From an uncultured Kiloniellaceae bacterium (GTDB lineage: Bacteria > Pseudomonadota > Alphaproteobacteria > Kiloniellales > Kiloniellaceae), in the NCBI GenBank assembly GCA_947493695.1, contig CANLSF010000005.1, forward strand, positions 372,001 through 436,000: a stretch of 64,000 nucleotides of DNA, given 5' to 3'. Below are positions 51,962 to 60,777 of the stretch, one piece after another. The notes below the pieces were generated by a model. It worked only from the letters and a program-made list of their open reading frames with translations, searched no databases and was not told where the DNA came from. The position numbers were made by a program, and so were the translations under genes. Within the stretch, counting starts at the first letter, position 1, and the number at the start of each line of letters is the position of its first letter.

Positions 51962-52963
51962 TCAGAAAGTCGACTTGGGTTCTTCGTCGTTGATCTCGAC
52001 GGTGAAGGTACCGGCCAGGATTTCCGCCTTCAAAGATTCGACCTTGGCCTTCACGTCAGCGGGGATCTTGTCTTCGAATTCGTAATAGGGTGCGAGCGAC
52101 GCGCCGCCCTTGCCCATCATGGTCCATTCCTTGTAGTCGACAGCCGTGAACTTACCGGCCTTAACGTCGGCAATGGCGTTGTTGATGGCGGCTTCCATGT
52201 GCCAGAGCGCGGAGGTAACGACCACATCTGTGCCGTTCTCTTCCTTGTTCATATCGTTGACGTTGCCAAAGGCAATGATGCCTTTTTCACGTGCCGCATC
52301 GACAACACCGGCCCGCTCGGCATAAAGCACATCAACACCGGCTTCGATCTGAGCAAAGGCTGCTTCTTTGGCCTTGGGAGGATCGTACCAGGAACCGATG
52401 AAGTTGACCTTGAACTGAACGTCCGGGTTAACCGAGCGCGCACCTGCCATGAAGGCATGAAAGAGGCGATTGACCTCACCGATCGGATAACCGCCGACCA
52501 TGCCGATGGAATTGGTCTTGGTCATGGAACCGGCAATCATGCCCATCAGATAGCAGGGTTCATGGATGTAATTGTCGAACACGGCGAAGTTTTTGCCGTG
52601 CGGTTTGAAGGGGTCGCCCATCAGGAAGGACACTTCAGGATAATCATCCGCGACAGCCCGCGCTTCGCGGCTGATCCCGAAGGCTTCGCCTACAATCAGC
52701 GCCACACCACTATCAGCGTATTCGCGCAGAACCCGAACGTAGTCTGTGTTTGCCACCTTTTCCGAAAAGACATACTCGATCTCACCGGCTTCCTCGGCCG
52801 CGACCAGCGCCAGATGAAGGCGCGCATCCCATTTTTGCTGGATTGGCTGGGTATAGATTCCCGCCACCTTGATCTTCTCCGCCAGCGCCTGCCCACTCAT
52901 GGCGCCTGCAGTCACAACCGCCGCCAGCAGAGCGCAGGCAGCAGCAAAAGTTTTCCTGAACAT
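51962..52963 (-). CDS. BMP family (nucleoside/nucleobase) substrate-binding protein
   Basis: Periplasmic protein of 333 aa. The signal peptide is AACALLAAVVTAGAMSGQALAE. The mature part KIKVAGIYTQPIQQKWDARLHLAL and GMIAGSMTKTNSIGMVGGYPIGEVNRLFHAF are Bmp/Med-like. With a cytosine deaminase at the end of the operon, the ligand is probably a nucleobase or related compound. First gene of the operon; a RutR-type palindrome lies ~155 bp upstream. Confidence 0.93.
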   Translation of the reverse strand: MFRKTFAAACALLAAVVTAGAMSGQALAEKIKVAGIYTQPIQQKWDARLHLALVAAEEAGEIEYVFSEKVANTDYVRVLREYADSGVALIVGEAFGISREARAVADDYPEVSFLMGDPFKPHGKNFAVFDNYIHEPCYLMGMIAGSMTKTNSIGMVGGYPIGEVNRLFHAFMAGARSVNPDVQFKVNFIGSWYDPPKAKEAAFAQIEAGVDVLYAERAGVVDAAREKGIIAFGNVNDMNKEENGTDVVVTSALWHMEAAINNAIADVKAGKFTAVDYKEWTMMGKGGASLAPYYEFEDKIPADVKAKVESLKAEILAGTFTVEINDEEPKSTF

Positions 52964-53116
52964 TATTGTCCCCTGTTTCGTTATTTATTGAACACCACCC
53001 CGGGCGATCCAACGAATCTCCCTGAGAGAGGTCTCTTTTTATTGCCTACTTAGTCTTTGTAAACGCAAGATTTATTCGGCACGCCCCTCTCATTTGTCGC
53101 GCAGTTTAGCCAAATT

Positions 53117-53132
53117 CTGACCAACTGGTCAA
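53117..53132. promoter_or_regulatory. RutR-type operator upstream of the nucleobase operon
   Basis: CTGACCAACTGGTCAA matches the RutR consensus TTGACCA-N2-TGGTCAA at all but the first base. RutR is the TetR-family uracil-sensing regulator of pyrimidine metabolism. The site is ~155 bp upstream of the binding-protein start, and its reverse-strand TTGACC could also be a -35 element. No rutR gene is in the window. Confidence 0.72.
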
Positions 53133-53346
53133 CTTTTGAGTCCATTTTTGGCCTCGTCTTCAAACCGGAACAAGCGGCTGTTGGTGACTTGGCAGAGATG
53201 GAAAAACCAGGATAGTCTGTCGCTGGGCTGCCACCAATAAATAATACGCACAATAAACAAAGGGTGCCAAAGGCAGCCGCACATCGGCTGAAAGCCTGGA
53301 AGCCGGGATGTAAGCCGGTCTGCTCCTCGGGGAGGAAGGGCGGAAA

Positions 53347-53736
53347 ATGACCTATTCGGTGCTTGTGGTAGATGATGAACCGAATATCGTACTGTCGCTC
53401 GAGTTCCTAATGACTCAATTGGGGCTCGACGTGAGGGTGGCCAGGGATGGCGAGACTGCGCTTGATGAAATCGGGCGTTTACCGCCGGATCTGGTGCTGC
53501 TTGATGTCATGCTGCCGAAATGCGATGGCTACGAGGTCTGTCGGAAAATCCGGGCAAACCCCCGCCTCAACAGGATCAAGGTCGTGATGTTGACAGCCAA
53601 GGGCCGGGATGCAGAACGGGAGAGAGGTCTCGCCGCAGGGGCAGACGACTACATCACCAAGCCCTTTTCAACACGCGAGATCAATGAACGGGTCAGCCTC
53701 TACCTGGAAGAGAAAAGCGCCACGTGCTCGAATTGA
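53347..53736 (+). CDS. CheY-like response regulator
   Basis: Single receiver domain of 129 aa: acidic pair DDE at 9-11, phospho-acceptor Asp53 in VLLDVMLPKCDG, TAKG and Lys105 in YITKPF. No output domain. It precedes a small membrane protein gene and the symporter-kinase gene on the same strand, so it is the probable target of that kinase. Confidence 0.92.
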   Translation: MTYSVLVVDDEPNIVLSLEFLMTQLGLDVRVARDGETALDEIGRLPPDLVLLDVMLPKCDGYEVCRKIRANPRLNRIKVVMLTAKGRDAERERGLAAGADDYITKPFSTREINERVSLYLEEKSATCSN

Positions 53737-53805
53737 AAGCTGCTTCAGCAGGCGGAGGCTTGCCAGGTTTCCGCGCAGAACCGGGTACTGCTTTGGATAA
53801 ATCCA

Positions 53806-54174
53806 ATGAATAACTTCGATCCCAAAGGCGAACGTTCCATCGCGCTCTTTTTACTCGGCATTCTGCTTTTCAATCCGCCGCTGCTGTCAATCTTTGGTAT
53901 CGACGTCGCCTTCGCCGGTATTCCGCTGCTGTATATTTATCTCTTTCTGGCCTGGGCCGCTTTTATCCTGCTGATGGGTTTGATTTCCGAGCGCGGGCAA
54001 GAGCGGCGGCGCAGTCGGAGAGTGGCCCCCCTGCCCGGCGACGAGAATGCAGCGGAGCAGACGCAGATCCGCGAGGATTCCCTGCCCCACAGCATTACGC
54101 CACGGCCTAACCCGGCACAGCGTCTGACAACCGGCCCCTCGCGAAACCCGTCAAACGAAAACGAGAGCTGGTAA
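53806..54174 (+). CDS. Small membrane protein with two transmembrane helices
   Basis: A 122-aa protein with helices ALFLLGILLFNPPLLSIF and IPLLYIYLFLAWAAFILLMGLIS and a cytoplasmic basic/acidic tail (RGQERRRSRRVAPLPGDENAAEQ). It lies 2 nt before the symporter-kinase gene, so the two are co-translated. Small membrane proteins precede SSS-type transporters such as ActP (YjcH), and this may have the same helper role (inference). No named family recognised. Confidence 0.82.
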   Translation: MNNFDPKGERSIALFLLGILLFNPPLLSIFGIDVAFAGIPLLYIYLFLAWAAFILLMGLISERGQERRRSRRVAPLPGDENAAEQTQIREDSLPHSITPRPNPAQRLTTGPSRNPSNENESW

Positions 54175-54176
54175 CG

Positions 54177-57164
54177 ATGTTGACGAGCTGGTTCATACTG
54201 CTCGTTTCTTTAGGCTATCTCTGCCTGCTGTTTGCGATTGCCTATTACGGTGACAAACGGGCCGATGAAGGACGCAGCTTCGCAGGCAACCCCTATATCT
54301 ACACCTTGTCGATTGCGGTCTTCTGCACGTCCTGGACCTTCTACGGCAGTGTTGGACGAGCGGCGACCGACGGTATCGGTTTTTTGCCGGTCTATCTCGG
54401 GCCGACCCTGACCTTCGCCCTCTGGTGGTTTGTTCTGCACAAGATCATCCGCATCACCAAGGCGCACAATATCACCTCAATCGCCGACTTTATTTCGTCA
54501 CGCTACGGCAAGAGTAACCTGCTCAGTGGCCTGGTGACCGTCATCGCTGTGGTTGGGATCATGCCCTACATTTCGCTGCAGCTGAAAGCCGTGTCGACCA
54601 GCTTTGCGGTTCTGCTGCAGTACCAGGACGTCGTTGCACCGAATGGCGCGAATGATTTATCGGCGTTGAGCAGTCTGCTGACCTTCAGCGAAGTGCCGAT
54701 CCTGCGTGACACCGCGTTCCTGGTTACCCTGGTTCTCGCAATCTTCTCGATCCTGTTCGGCACACGCCATATCGATGCCAGCGAACGGCACGAAGGCATG
54801 GTGCTGGCAATTGCGTTTGAATCGGTCATCAAGCTGCTGGCCTTCCTCGCGGTCGGCGTGTTTGTGACCTATGGGCTTTACGATGGGTTTGGAGACCTCT
54901 TTTCGCGCGCTCGTGAGGTGCCGGAAATGAACCCGCTCTTTGGCCAGGGAACCGCGAGCGGATACGGCGAATGGGTCACCACAACGATCCTTTCCATGGC
55001 GGCAGTGATCTGTCTACCCCGCCAGTTCCAGGTGACGGTGGTGGAGAATGTGGATGAAGGTCACCTGCGCAAGGCAGTCTGGCTGTTCCCTCTCTATCTG
55101 CTGATCATCAACATCTTCGTTCTTCCAATCGCGCTCAGCGGCGTGATGATGTTTTCACCCAGCGCCGGCAATCTCGCCGATATGTTCGTGCTTACAATTC
55201 CCCTGGCCGAAAATCAGGGAACCCTTGCACTCTTTGCATTCATCGGCGGTCTCTCGGCAGCTTCGGGCATGGTGATTGTGGCGACGATCGCCCTCAGCAC
55301 TATGGTCTGTAACGACCTGATCATGCCGGTCCTGTTGCGGATCAAGCGCTTGAGGCTGAACGAGCGCGGTGATCTGACACGCCTGCTGCTTGGAATCCGC
55401 CGGGGCAGTATCCTGGTCATCCTGTTTTTCAGCTACAGCTACTTCCGTTTCATCGGCGAGTCCTACACGCTGACATCCATAGGTCTGGTTTCCTTTGCTG
55501 CCGCCGCCCAGTTTGCGCCTGCCATAGCCGGCGGTATCTTCTGGAAAGGCGGAACACGCAAAGGCGCCCTTACCGGTCTGGTCCTCGGATTTATCGTTTG
55601 GGCCTATACCCTGCTGATGCCGTCATTTTCGCGCTCCGGATGGTTGCCGATCGAATTCGTGGAATTCGGACCTGCGGGCATCGAACTGCTCAAGCCCTAC
55701 GCTCTCTTCGGCCTGGAGGGTTTCGACGTACTTTCCCATGCACTCTTCTGGAGCATGCTTGCAAATGTGGGAGGATACGTCGCCGTCTCACTGCTCAGCC
55801 GTCAGAACGCCCTGGAACGGATCCAGGCGGCACTTTTTGTCGATGTCTTCCTGCATTCCGGTCTCAGGGACGGACATCAGCTCTGGCGCGGGACAGCGAC
55901 CTACAGCGATCTTTACGATCTGGTCTCCCGATTTGTCGGAGAACGCAGGAGCCTGCGCGCCTTTCAAAGCTATGCGCGTTCGCGCGGCCTGGACCTGATG
56001 CGCATTGGAGAGGCTGATTCCGATCTCGTAAACTTCGCGGAACGGCTACTTGCGGGCACCATCGGCGCGGCGACGGCCCGCGCCTTGATCGGCACTGTTG
56101 TGAAGGGCGAAATCGTCTCCATCGAGGAAGTCATGGAGGTGCTCGGCGAAGCTTCTCAGGCGATCAAATACAGCCATCAACTGGAGGAAAAATCACGGGA
56201 ACTGGAGGCCGCAACGGCAGAGCTGCGAGCCGCCAACGAACGTCTGCAGGAACTCGACCGCTTGAAAGACGATTTCCTTACCACCGTCAGTCATGAGCTG
56301 CGCACGCCCCTCACCTCGATCCGCTCTTTCAGCGAAATTCTCTTCGACCATCCGAAGCTCGACAATGATGAGCGCACCCGCTTTTTAGGAATCGTGATCA
56401 AGGAAAGCGAACGTCTGACACGCCTGATCAATCAGATCCTGGATATGGCAAAACTGGAATCCGGCCGGACTCACTGGAATATCACCGACGTAGACGCCCG
56501 TGAAGCAATCCGAGAGGCCGTAGCCGCAACCAGCAGCTTGATCGCGGAAGACAAAATCGACCTTTCTCTGCGGTTGCCTGACGACCTGCGCCCGATCCGG
56601 GCGGATCAGGACCGTTTCATCCAGGTGATCGTGAATCTGCTCGCGAACGCCGTGAAGTCCTGCAACGCGGCTGATCCGCGGGTGGAAGTGCGCGTTGTTG
56701 CTCAGGACGGGGGCCTGAAGGTCTCGATCGCGGACAATGGTCCGGGTGTGCCTGCCGGATCCGAGGAGCACATCTTCGACAAGTTTCAACAGGTCAACGA
56801 CGGTCGTGCCGGGGCCACCGGCGGCACAGGGCTGGGCCTGCCTATTTGCCGCCAGATCGTCGAATATCTCGGAGGTGAAATCTGGCTTGAGCGCTCTGAC
56901 ACGCATGACGCTGAAGCGATAGCGGCAGGTTCGTCGAGCAGCTCAGACTCATCAGGTCCAGCGGTTTCGCCGTTACCCGGGTTCTCCACAGACGAAGACG
57001 AAGCCGCGTTTGACGGCGGGGGAGCCGTCTTCAGCTTCACCCTGCCCTATGGTAATGCCAGGCAGGACCATCAGAGCGGTCTTACGCAGGCAGACTCCGC
57101 TTCCGAGACCGAGCCGCAGACAAATCGCCACGAGCGACCGGGTATCAGCGTAGGGTCAGATTGA
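54177..57164 (+). CDS. Sodium/solute symporter-histidine kinase fusion
   Basis: Hybrid of 995 aa. The first ~520 residues are a SSS-family sodium/solute symporter with about 13 helices (TLSIAVFCTSWTFYGSVGRAATDGIGFLPVYLGP; ITSIADFISSRYGKS). A linker with coiled coil follows (LEEKSRELEAATAELRAANERLQEL). The kinase has the H-box VSHELRTPLTSIRSF with His near 705, N-box VNLLANAVKSC, DNGPGVP and GGTGLGLPICRQIVEYLGG. It is like CbrA/CrbS, which sense nutrients such as acetate or amino acids. A Ser/Asp-rich C-terminal tail is present. The end overlaps the convergent gene by 20 nt. Confidence 0.95.
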   Translation: MLTSWFILLVSLGYLCLLFAIAYYGDKRADEGRSFAGNPYIYTLSIAVFCTSWTFYGSVGRAATDGIGFLPVYLGPTLTFALWWFVLHKIIRITKAHNITSIADFISSRYGKSNLLSGLVTVIAVVGIMPYISLQLKAVSTSFAVLLQYQDVVAPNGANDLSALSSLLTFSEVPILRDTAFLVTLVLAIFSILFGTRHIDASERHEGMVLAIAFESVIKLLAFLAVGVFVTYGLYDGFGDLFSRAREVPEMNPLFGQGTASGYGEWVTTTILSMAAVICLPRQFQVTVVENVDEGHLRKAVWLFPLYLLIINIFVLPIALSGVMMFSPSAGNLADMFVLTIPLAENQGTLALFAFIGGLSAASGMVIVATIALSTMVCNDLIMPVLLRIKRLRLNERGDLTRLLLGIRRGSILVILFFSYSYFRFIGESYTLTSIGLVSFAAAAQFAPAIAGGIFWKGGTRKGALTGLVLGFIVWAYTLLMPSFSRSGWLPIEFVEFGPAGIELLKPYALFGLEGFDVLSHALFWSMLANVGGYVAVSLLSRQNALERIQAALFVDVFLHSGLRDGHQLWRGTATYSDLYDLVSRFVGERRSLRAFQSYARSRGLDLMRIGEADSDLVNFAERLLAGTIGAATARALIGTVVKGEIVSIEEVMEVLGEASQAIKYSHQLEEKSRELEAATAELRAANERLQELDRLKDDFLTTVSHELRTPLTSIRSFSEILFDHPKLDNDERTRFLGIVIKESERLTRLINQILDMAKLESGRTHWNITDVDAREAIREAVAATSSLIAEDKIDLSLRLPDDLRPIRADQDRFIQVIVNLLANAVKSCNAADPRVEVRVVAQDGGLKVSIADNGPGVPAGSEEHIFDKFQQVNDGRAGATGGTGLGLPICRQIVEYLGGEIWLERSDTHDAEAIAAGSSSSSDSSGPAVSPLPGFSTDEDEAAFDGGGAVFSFTLPYGNARQDHQSGLTQADSASETEPQTNRHERPGISVGSD

Positions 57165-58035
57165 CTTTCTTGGAATTTCCGGAGCGCACGGCAACATCGG
57201 CTGAACTGGTCATCTCACCGGCAATCGCGACAATCCGGTAGCTTCCCTCCCGAAGGGTGAATGACCCGGTGGAGCCTGTCTTTGTCGATAGCATCCGCTT
57301 GCCGCCCTTGCGATAGACTTCCCAGACCACTTGGTCCGAAGAGAAGAGCCCGCCTTCTTGCGTGAGCGCAGAAGTATGCAGAGATCCGGCATTCATGTTC
57401 AGTGTGTATTTGTAAGTATGGCCGGCTGTGACCTCGATCGTGTGCTTGACCTTGGCATCACGTGTTTTCGCCCGTACCAGATAAAAGCCTTCAGGCAACA
57501 CAAGACTGGGGCGGGGTCCATTGGTTGTCGCGACCAGATGACGTTTCCCGCTGGCATCCCGACCATAGGTCATGACTTCCCAGGCGACATCACCCTTGAG
57601 CGGCTTTGCTCCACGGTGAGGAATAACCTTGAGACGCACCCACCCAGCGTTCAGATTCACCCGGTGTTTGACCGCAGCCGAGGCAACTTCAAGGTTGGAG
57701 TCCACGGCAACGTCTCCGTAGACGGTTGCAACGCGATACTGCCCGGCAGGCAGAGAGAGTTCCGCAGGAGATTTTTCCGCCGTCGCGACGATTGGTCCGA
57801 CAGCGCCGTTCTCAAAACGGGAGACCGTGAAGGAAATTCGATCCTTCAGTGTCTTCGCGCCATTTGCGATCACAGCTTCGAGCTTGATTCGCTGCTGGTC
57901 GCCAACAGCGGCCATTTGCTCGCCGGCCAGTGCGACACCCGCAGGAACAGCGGATAATCCGAGGGAAATGGCACCGGCAAATGCGGTGCGGTAGAGCCAA
58001 TTACACACTGGATTGATCACGTTCGTTACTCCCAT
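57145..58035 (-). CDS. Secreted three-repeat protein
   Basis: Exported 296-aa protein. AAGGAGT lies 7 nt before the ATG at 58035, giving a signal peptide that ends near GVALAGE. The rest is three imperfect repeats of ~85 residues, each closing with a L-x-x-G-x-Y-x-V/I segment: LPAGQYRVATVYGD, LPEGFYLVRAKTRD, LREGSYRIVAIAGE. This resembles carboxypeptidase-regulatory/Ig-like beta domains. A cell-surface or periplasmic binding role is likely. The 3' end overlaps the convergent symporter-kinase gene. Confidence 0.8.
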   Translation of the reverse strand: MGVTNVINPVCNWLYRTAFAGAISLGLSAVPAGVALAGEQMAAVGDQQRIKLEAVIANGAKTLKDRISFTVSRFENGAVGPIVATAEKSPAELSLPAGQYRVATVYGDVAVDSNLEVASAAVKHRVNLNAGWVRLKVIPHRGAKPLKGDVAWEVMTYGRDASGKRHLVATTNGPRPSLVLPEGFYLVRAKTRDAKVKHTIEVTAGHTYKYTLNMNAGSLHTSALTQEGGLFSSDQVVWEVYRKGGKRMLSTKTGSTGSFTLREGSYRIVAIAGEMTSSADVAVRSGNSKKVNLTLR

Positions 58036-58557
58036 AGCCATACTCCTTACTATGGGCAAACGAACCTTTACAAGGGGTGAACATGCTTGCCTACACACAT
58101 TTCTCAAATGCGCTGCTTCAGGGGCACAAATGAGACACTGATCAAACATGAGTCAGGAAACCCCAATCAGACAGCAATGCTCAAGAGTTAACCGCCAGTT
58201 TACTCTGACCCGGAAGATCTTTCTTCGATGCAGCAAAAAATATTTTTCAGTCAACCCTGCGGAGACCCCGATGAGCCCGAAACAGAATAACGGGCACCAA
58301 GCGACACGAATGTCACTCAAATGCCCGTTATCTGCGGCTTCGCCAATTCCCAGCCGTCAAAGTCTTACGACGGCGTCCATCAAAACCGCCCCCGCTGCGA
58401 GGGCACTGCTTTCAAGTTTCAGGATCTGTGGAAGTCGAAAATTCACCCTTTAGGCTGACCAGGCAGCAGGCCCTCTTCCGAAGGCCTGCCGCTAGATCCT
58501 GGCTGTCTGATAATTCTGACTGTCAGATAAGAGTGAACCTATTCAGCACAATCGCGT
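58036..58557. other. Intergenic region rich in inverted repeats
   Basis: No credible protein gene. A nested hairpin is formed by AACGGGCA/TGCCCGTT (58289-58296 with 58322-58329) and, inside it, GACA-CGAA-TGTC (58303-58314). Further imperfect repeats lie at ~58465-58495 and ~58500-58535. They may be terminators for gcrA transcripts or part of an untranslated RNA. Confidence 0.45.
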
Positions 58558-59226
58558 TTAAGCAGCCGCGGAGTCCGACCGCGAGCGAGTGATGTAGGCC
58601 CGTGCGCAATGCTCGGCACAATAGGGCTTACCCGACAACGCCGGTTCACCGCAAAAATGGAAGTCTTCATCGCCCGGATCACCAATTGGCCAAAGACACT
58701 TGGGACCGCGGCGACTCGCATTCACCGCACGAGTTGCCGATGCAACCTTCCCTCGTGTACCGCCTCGGACTGCCTTTGCGGCTGTCGTTGCATGCGCTGC
58801 CGAGCGTGCACCGTTTGCCGCCTGACCACCGCGCGCAGCCGCAGCCTTCGGAGCAGCTGCGGAGCCTGCGCTCGCCGCCGTTTGCGAACCTGCGGACTTG
58901 GCTGCCAATGCAGCTGAGATAACTGTCTGAAGCGGTTCGTTCTTCGCGGCACTCTTGCCCGAAGCGGCAGGCGTGCCAGCCGACCGCGTTGTCTTGGTAC
59001 CTACCGGGCTCTGCTTGACCGCAGCCTTGGCGGATGATGCAGAATTCGAAGCGCCCCCGTCTTCGCCCCGCTTGATCGGCGATGGCCTCGCCTGCAACTT
59101 CATCCTGTGTGCTTTGCCGACGACTGCATTCTTCGAAACGCCGAGAAGCTTGCCAATCGCAGACGCGCTGTGGCCCGTTTCCCAAAGTTTCGTCAGTTCG
59201 TCGATTCGTTCTGGAGTCCAGCTCAT
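58558..59226 (-). CDS. gcrA: GcrA cell cycle regulator
   Basis: Alphaproteobacterial cell-cycle regulator of 222 aa that binds sigma-70 RNA polymerase at GANTC-methylated promoters. The N-terminal HTH MSWTPERIDELTKLWETGHSASAIGKLLGVSKNAVVGKAHRMKL is near-invariant in the family. The conserved C-terminal zinc-like box is PKCLWPIGDPGDEDFHFCGEPALSGKPYCAEHCARAY. The middle (residues ~50-170) is an Ala/Ser/Lys-rich linker, longer than in Caulobacter. GAGGGTGGGCAT precedes the ATG. Confidence 0.97.
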   Translation of the reverse strand: MSWTPERIDELTKLWETGHSASAIGKLLGVSKNAVVGKAHRMKLQARPSPIKRGEDGGASNSASSAKAAVKQSPVGTKTTRSAGTPAASGKSAAKNEPLQTVISAALAAKSAGSQTAASAGSAAAPKAAAARGGQAANGARSAAHATTAAKAVRGGTRGKVASATRAVNASRRGPKCLWPIGDPGDEDFHFCGEPALSGKPYCAEHCARAYITRSRSDSAAA

Positions 59227-59284
59227 ATGCCCACCCTCACGTCAACAACAATATATAGTCACCCTGTCTAAATGTAGGGCTTTT

Positions 59285-59359
59285 ATGGTTAAACGCCACC
59301 ATATAAGGTATGGTTTAGTGAGTCGAGTCTATGAACCGCCCGGATTCGAGTTATCCACA
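59285..59359. promoter_or_regulatory. gcrA control region: CtrA half-site, GANTC cluster and DnaA box
   Basis: Upstream of gcrA are ATGGTTAA (59285-59292, TTAACCAT on the other strand, a CtrA half-site), a degenerate copy ATGGTTTA (59310-59317), GAGTC (59320-59324), GAGTC (59325-59329), GATTC (59343-59347) and TTATCCACA (59351-59359), a perfect DnaA box. All lie 59-133 bp before the gene. In Caulobacter, gcrA is activated by DnaA and repressed by CtrA; this region is consistent with that wiring. Confidence 0.65.
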
Positions 59360-59667
59360 ACTTTGTTTGCGGGGTAACGCGTGCACTTACAAAAAGGGTG
59401 AATTGTTAACGCGCACGGCACCAGCTGAGGTCGAATTGGAAGGCCCAGTTCACAGTCCGGAGCAGGCTTGGCAGCGGCAATGCCGCGACTCGCAAACTTA
59501 TGACGCCTGTAACAAGCGGTCTGCTGCGAGCGACTCGGCCTTGCGGTCGGCCCGGCGCTAAGCTATTAGACCCGCATTCATGCTCCAGTTCGTACAGAAA
59601 CAGGTTAGCCGGACATCCTGGGTCGTCCGCCTCGCGGAGCATCTCGCGCAGATTAAAGACGGATATC

Positions 59668-60282
59668 ATGACCAAGTCGCACGACCAGAAGACAGGCCAG
59701 AACACATCGATCAGAATTTTGGCGGCAGCCGTGCTGGCAATGGCCATCGTGGTTACAGCCTCCAACATCCTGGTGCAGTATCCGATCAACGATCTGCTGA
59801 CATGGGGGGCGTTCAGCTACCCGGTTGCCTTCCTGATTACGGACCTTACGAACCGCTCTCTCGGGCCGGTTCGGGCGCGCAAGGTGGTTTATGTAGGCTT
59901 CGCGCTTGCGGTACTGCTCTCGCTCTATTTCGCCGATCCCCGGATTGCCATAGCCTCGGGCTCCGCCTTCCTGATTGCGCAACTTCTGGATATCTCGATT
60001 TTCGATCGGCTGCGTAAACAGGCCTGGTGGCTGGCCCCGGTTGCCTCATCAACCGTTGCCTCGGCGCTGGATACCTTCATCTTCTTTTGGCTGGCCTTTG
60101 CCGCAACCGGAATTCCCTTCACCCTCTTCGGTGTCGGGTTTGGCGAAACCGGTGTGCCCTGGCAGACGCTGGCACTGGGAGATTATCTCGTGAAGATGGG
60201 TGTCGCCCTGGTCATGCTGATCCCCTTCCGTCTGCTTCTGAGTGTCACCAAACCTCAGTTCACAGCCACCAACGGCGCTTAA
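59668..60282 (+). CDS. yhhQ: Queuosine precursor transporter (YhhQ/VUT family)
   Basis: Inner-membrane transporter of 204 aa with six helices. Family landmarks are ASNILVQYPINDLLTWGAFSYPVAFLITDLTNR and APVASSTVASALDTFIFFWLAF. It imports preQ0/preQ1 for queuosine synthesis. The start at 59668 is chosen as the first codon of the conserved protein. It is convergent with queF 31 bp away, which reduces preQ0. Confidence 0.93.
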   Translation: MTKSHDQKTGQNTSIRILAAAVLAMAIVVTASNILVQYPINDLLTWGAFSYPVAFLITDLTNRSLGPVRARKVVYVGFALAVLLSLYFADPRIAIASGSAFLIAQLLDISIFDRLRKQAWWLAPVASSTVASALDTFIFFWLAFAATGIPFTLFGVGFGETGVPWQTLALGDYLVKMGVALVMLIPFRLLLSVTKPQFTATNGA

Positions 60283-60312
60283 CTCGCCCCAGGAACGTAG
60301 AGCCTCATTCAG

Positions 60313-60777
60313 CTAGCCGCGACCGCGATAGCTGGGCACACCCTGTTCCGGCAGCCAGAGTCCTTCCGGCGGCGATCCGCTTTGCCAGAAGACGTCGATG
60401 GGGATGCCGCCACGCGGATACCAGTAGCCGCCGATCCGCAACCATCTGGGCGTCATGCTGCCGATCAGGCGCTTTGCAATGGCGACCGTGCAGTCCTCGT
60501 GAAACGCGCCGTGGTTCCTGAAACTGCCGAGATAGAGTTTGAGCGACTTGCTCTCGACCAGCAGCTCTTCCGGCACATAGTCGATGACCAGGTGAGCAAA
60601 ATCCGGCTGGCCGGTCACCGGACAGATTGAAGTGAATTCAGGTGCGGTGAAACGCACCAGATAGTCAATATCCTGATGCGGATTGGGCACAGTCTCCAGG
60701 ATGGCCTGATCCGGGTCTTGCGGCAGCTCCGCTGAATGGCCCAGCTGTCCAAGTTTTTCGTATTTCGATTCCGTCAT
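60313..60777 (-). CDS. queF: NADPH-dependent 7-cyano-7-deazaguanine reductase QueF (type I)
   Basis: Enzyme of 154 aa that reduces preQ0 to preQ1 in queuosine biosynthesis. Catalytic Cys52 lies in [23 protein letters not shown], with Asp59 nearby; the substrate/NADPH region reads [30 protein letters not shown]. Short monomeric-subunit form (type I). Convergent with the queuosine precursor transporter gene. Confidence 0.97.
   Translation of the reverse strand: MTESKYEKLGQLGHSAELPQDPDQAILETVPNPHQDIDYLVRFTAPEFTSICPVTGQPDFAHLVIDYVPEELLVESKSLKLYLGSFRNHGAFHEDCTVAIAKRLIGSMTPRWLRIGGYWYPRGGIPIDVFWQSGSPPEGLWLPEQGVPSYRGRG

Noticed and set aside
52964-53060. CTGAGAGAGG-like sequence reminiscent of a TPP riboswitch
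   Set aside because: Only a fragment of the CTGAGA box, on the wrong strand, and the other conserved segments are absent.
58148-58453. Rightward open frame of ~100 codons in the gap upstream of the three-repeat protein
   Set aside because: No ribosome-binding site, low-complexity composition and overlap with inverted repeats; not coding in character.
59380-59667. Possible preQ1 riboswitch upstream of yhhQ
   Set aside because: I could not find the conserved preQ1 aptamer core (AGAGGTTC...ACCCTC-like) in this interval.
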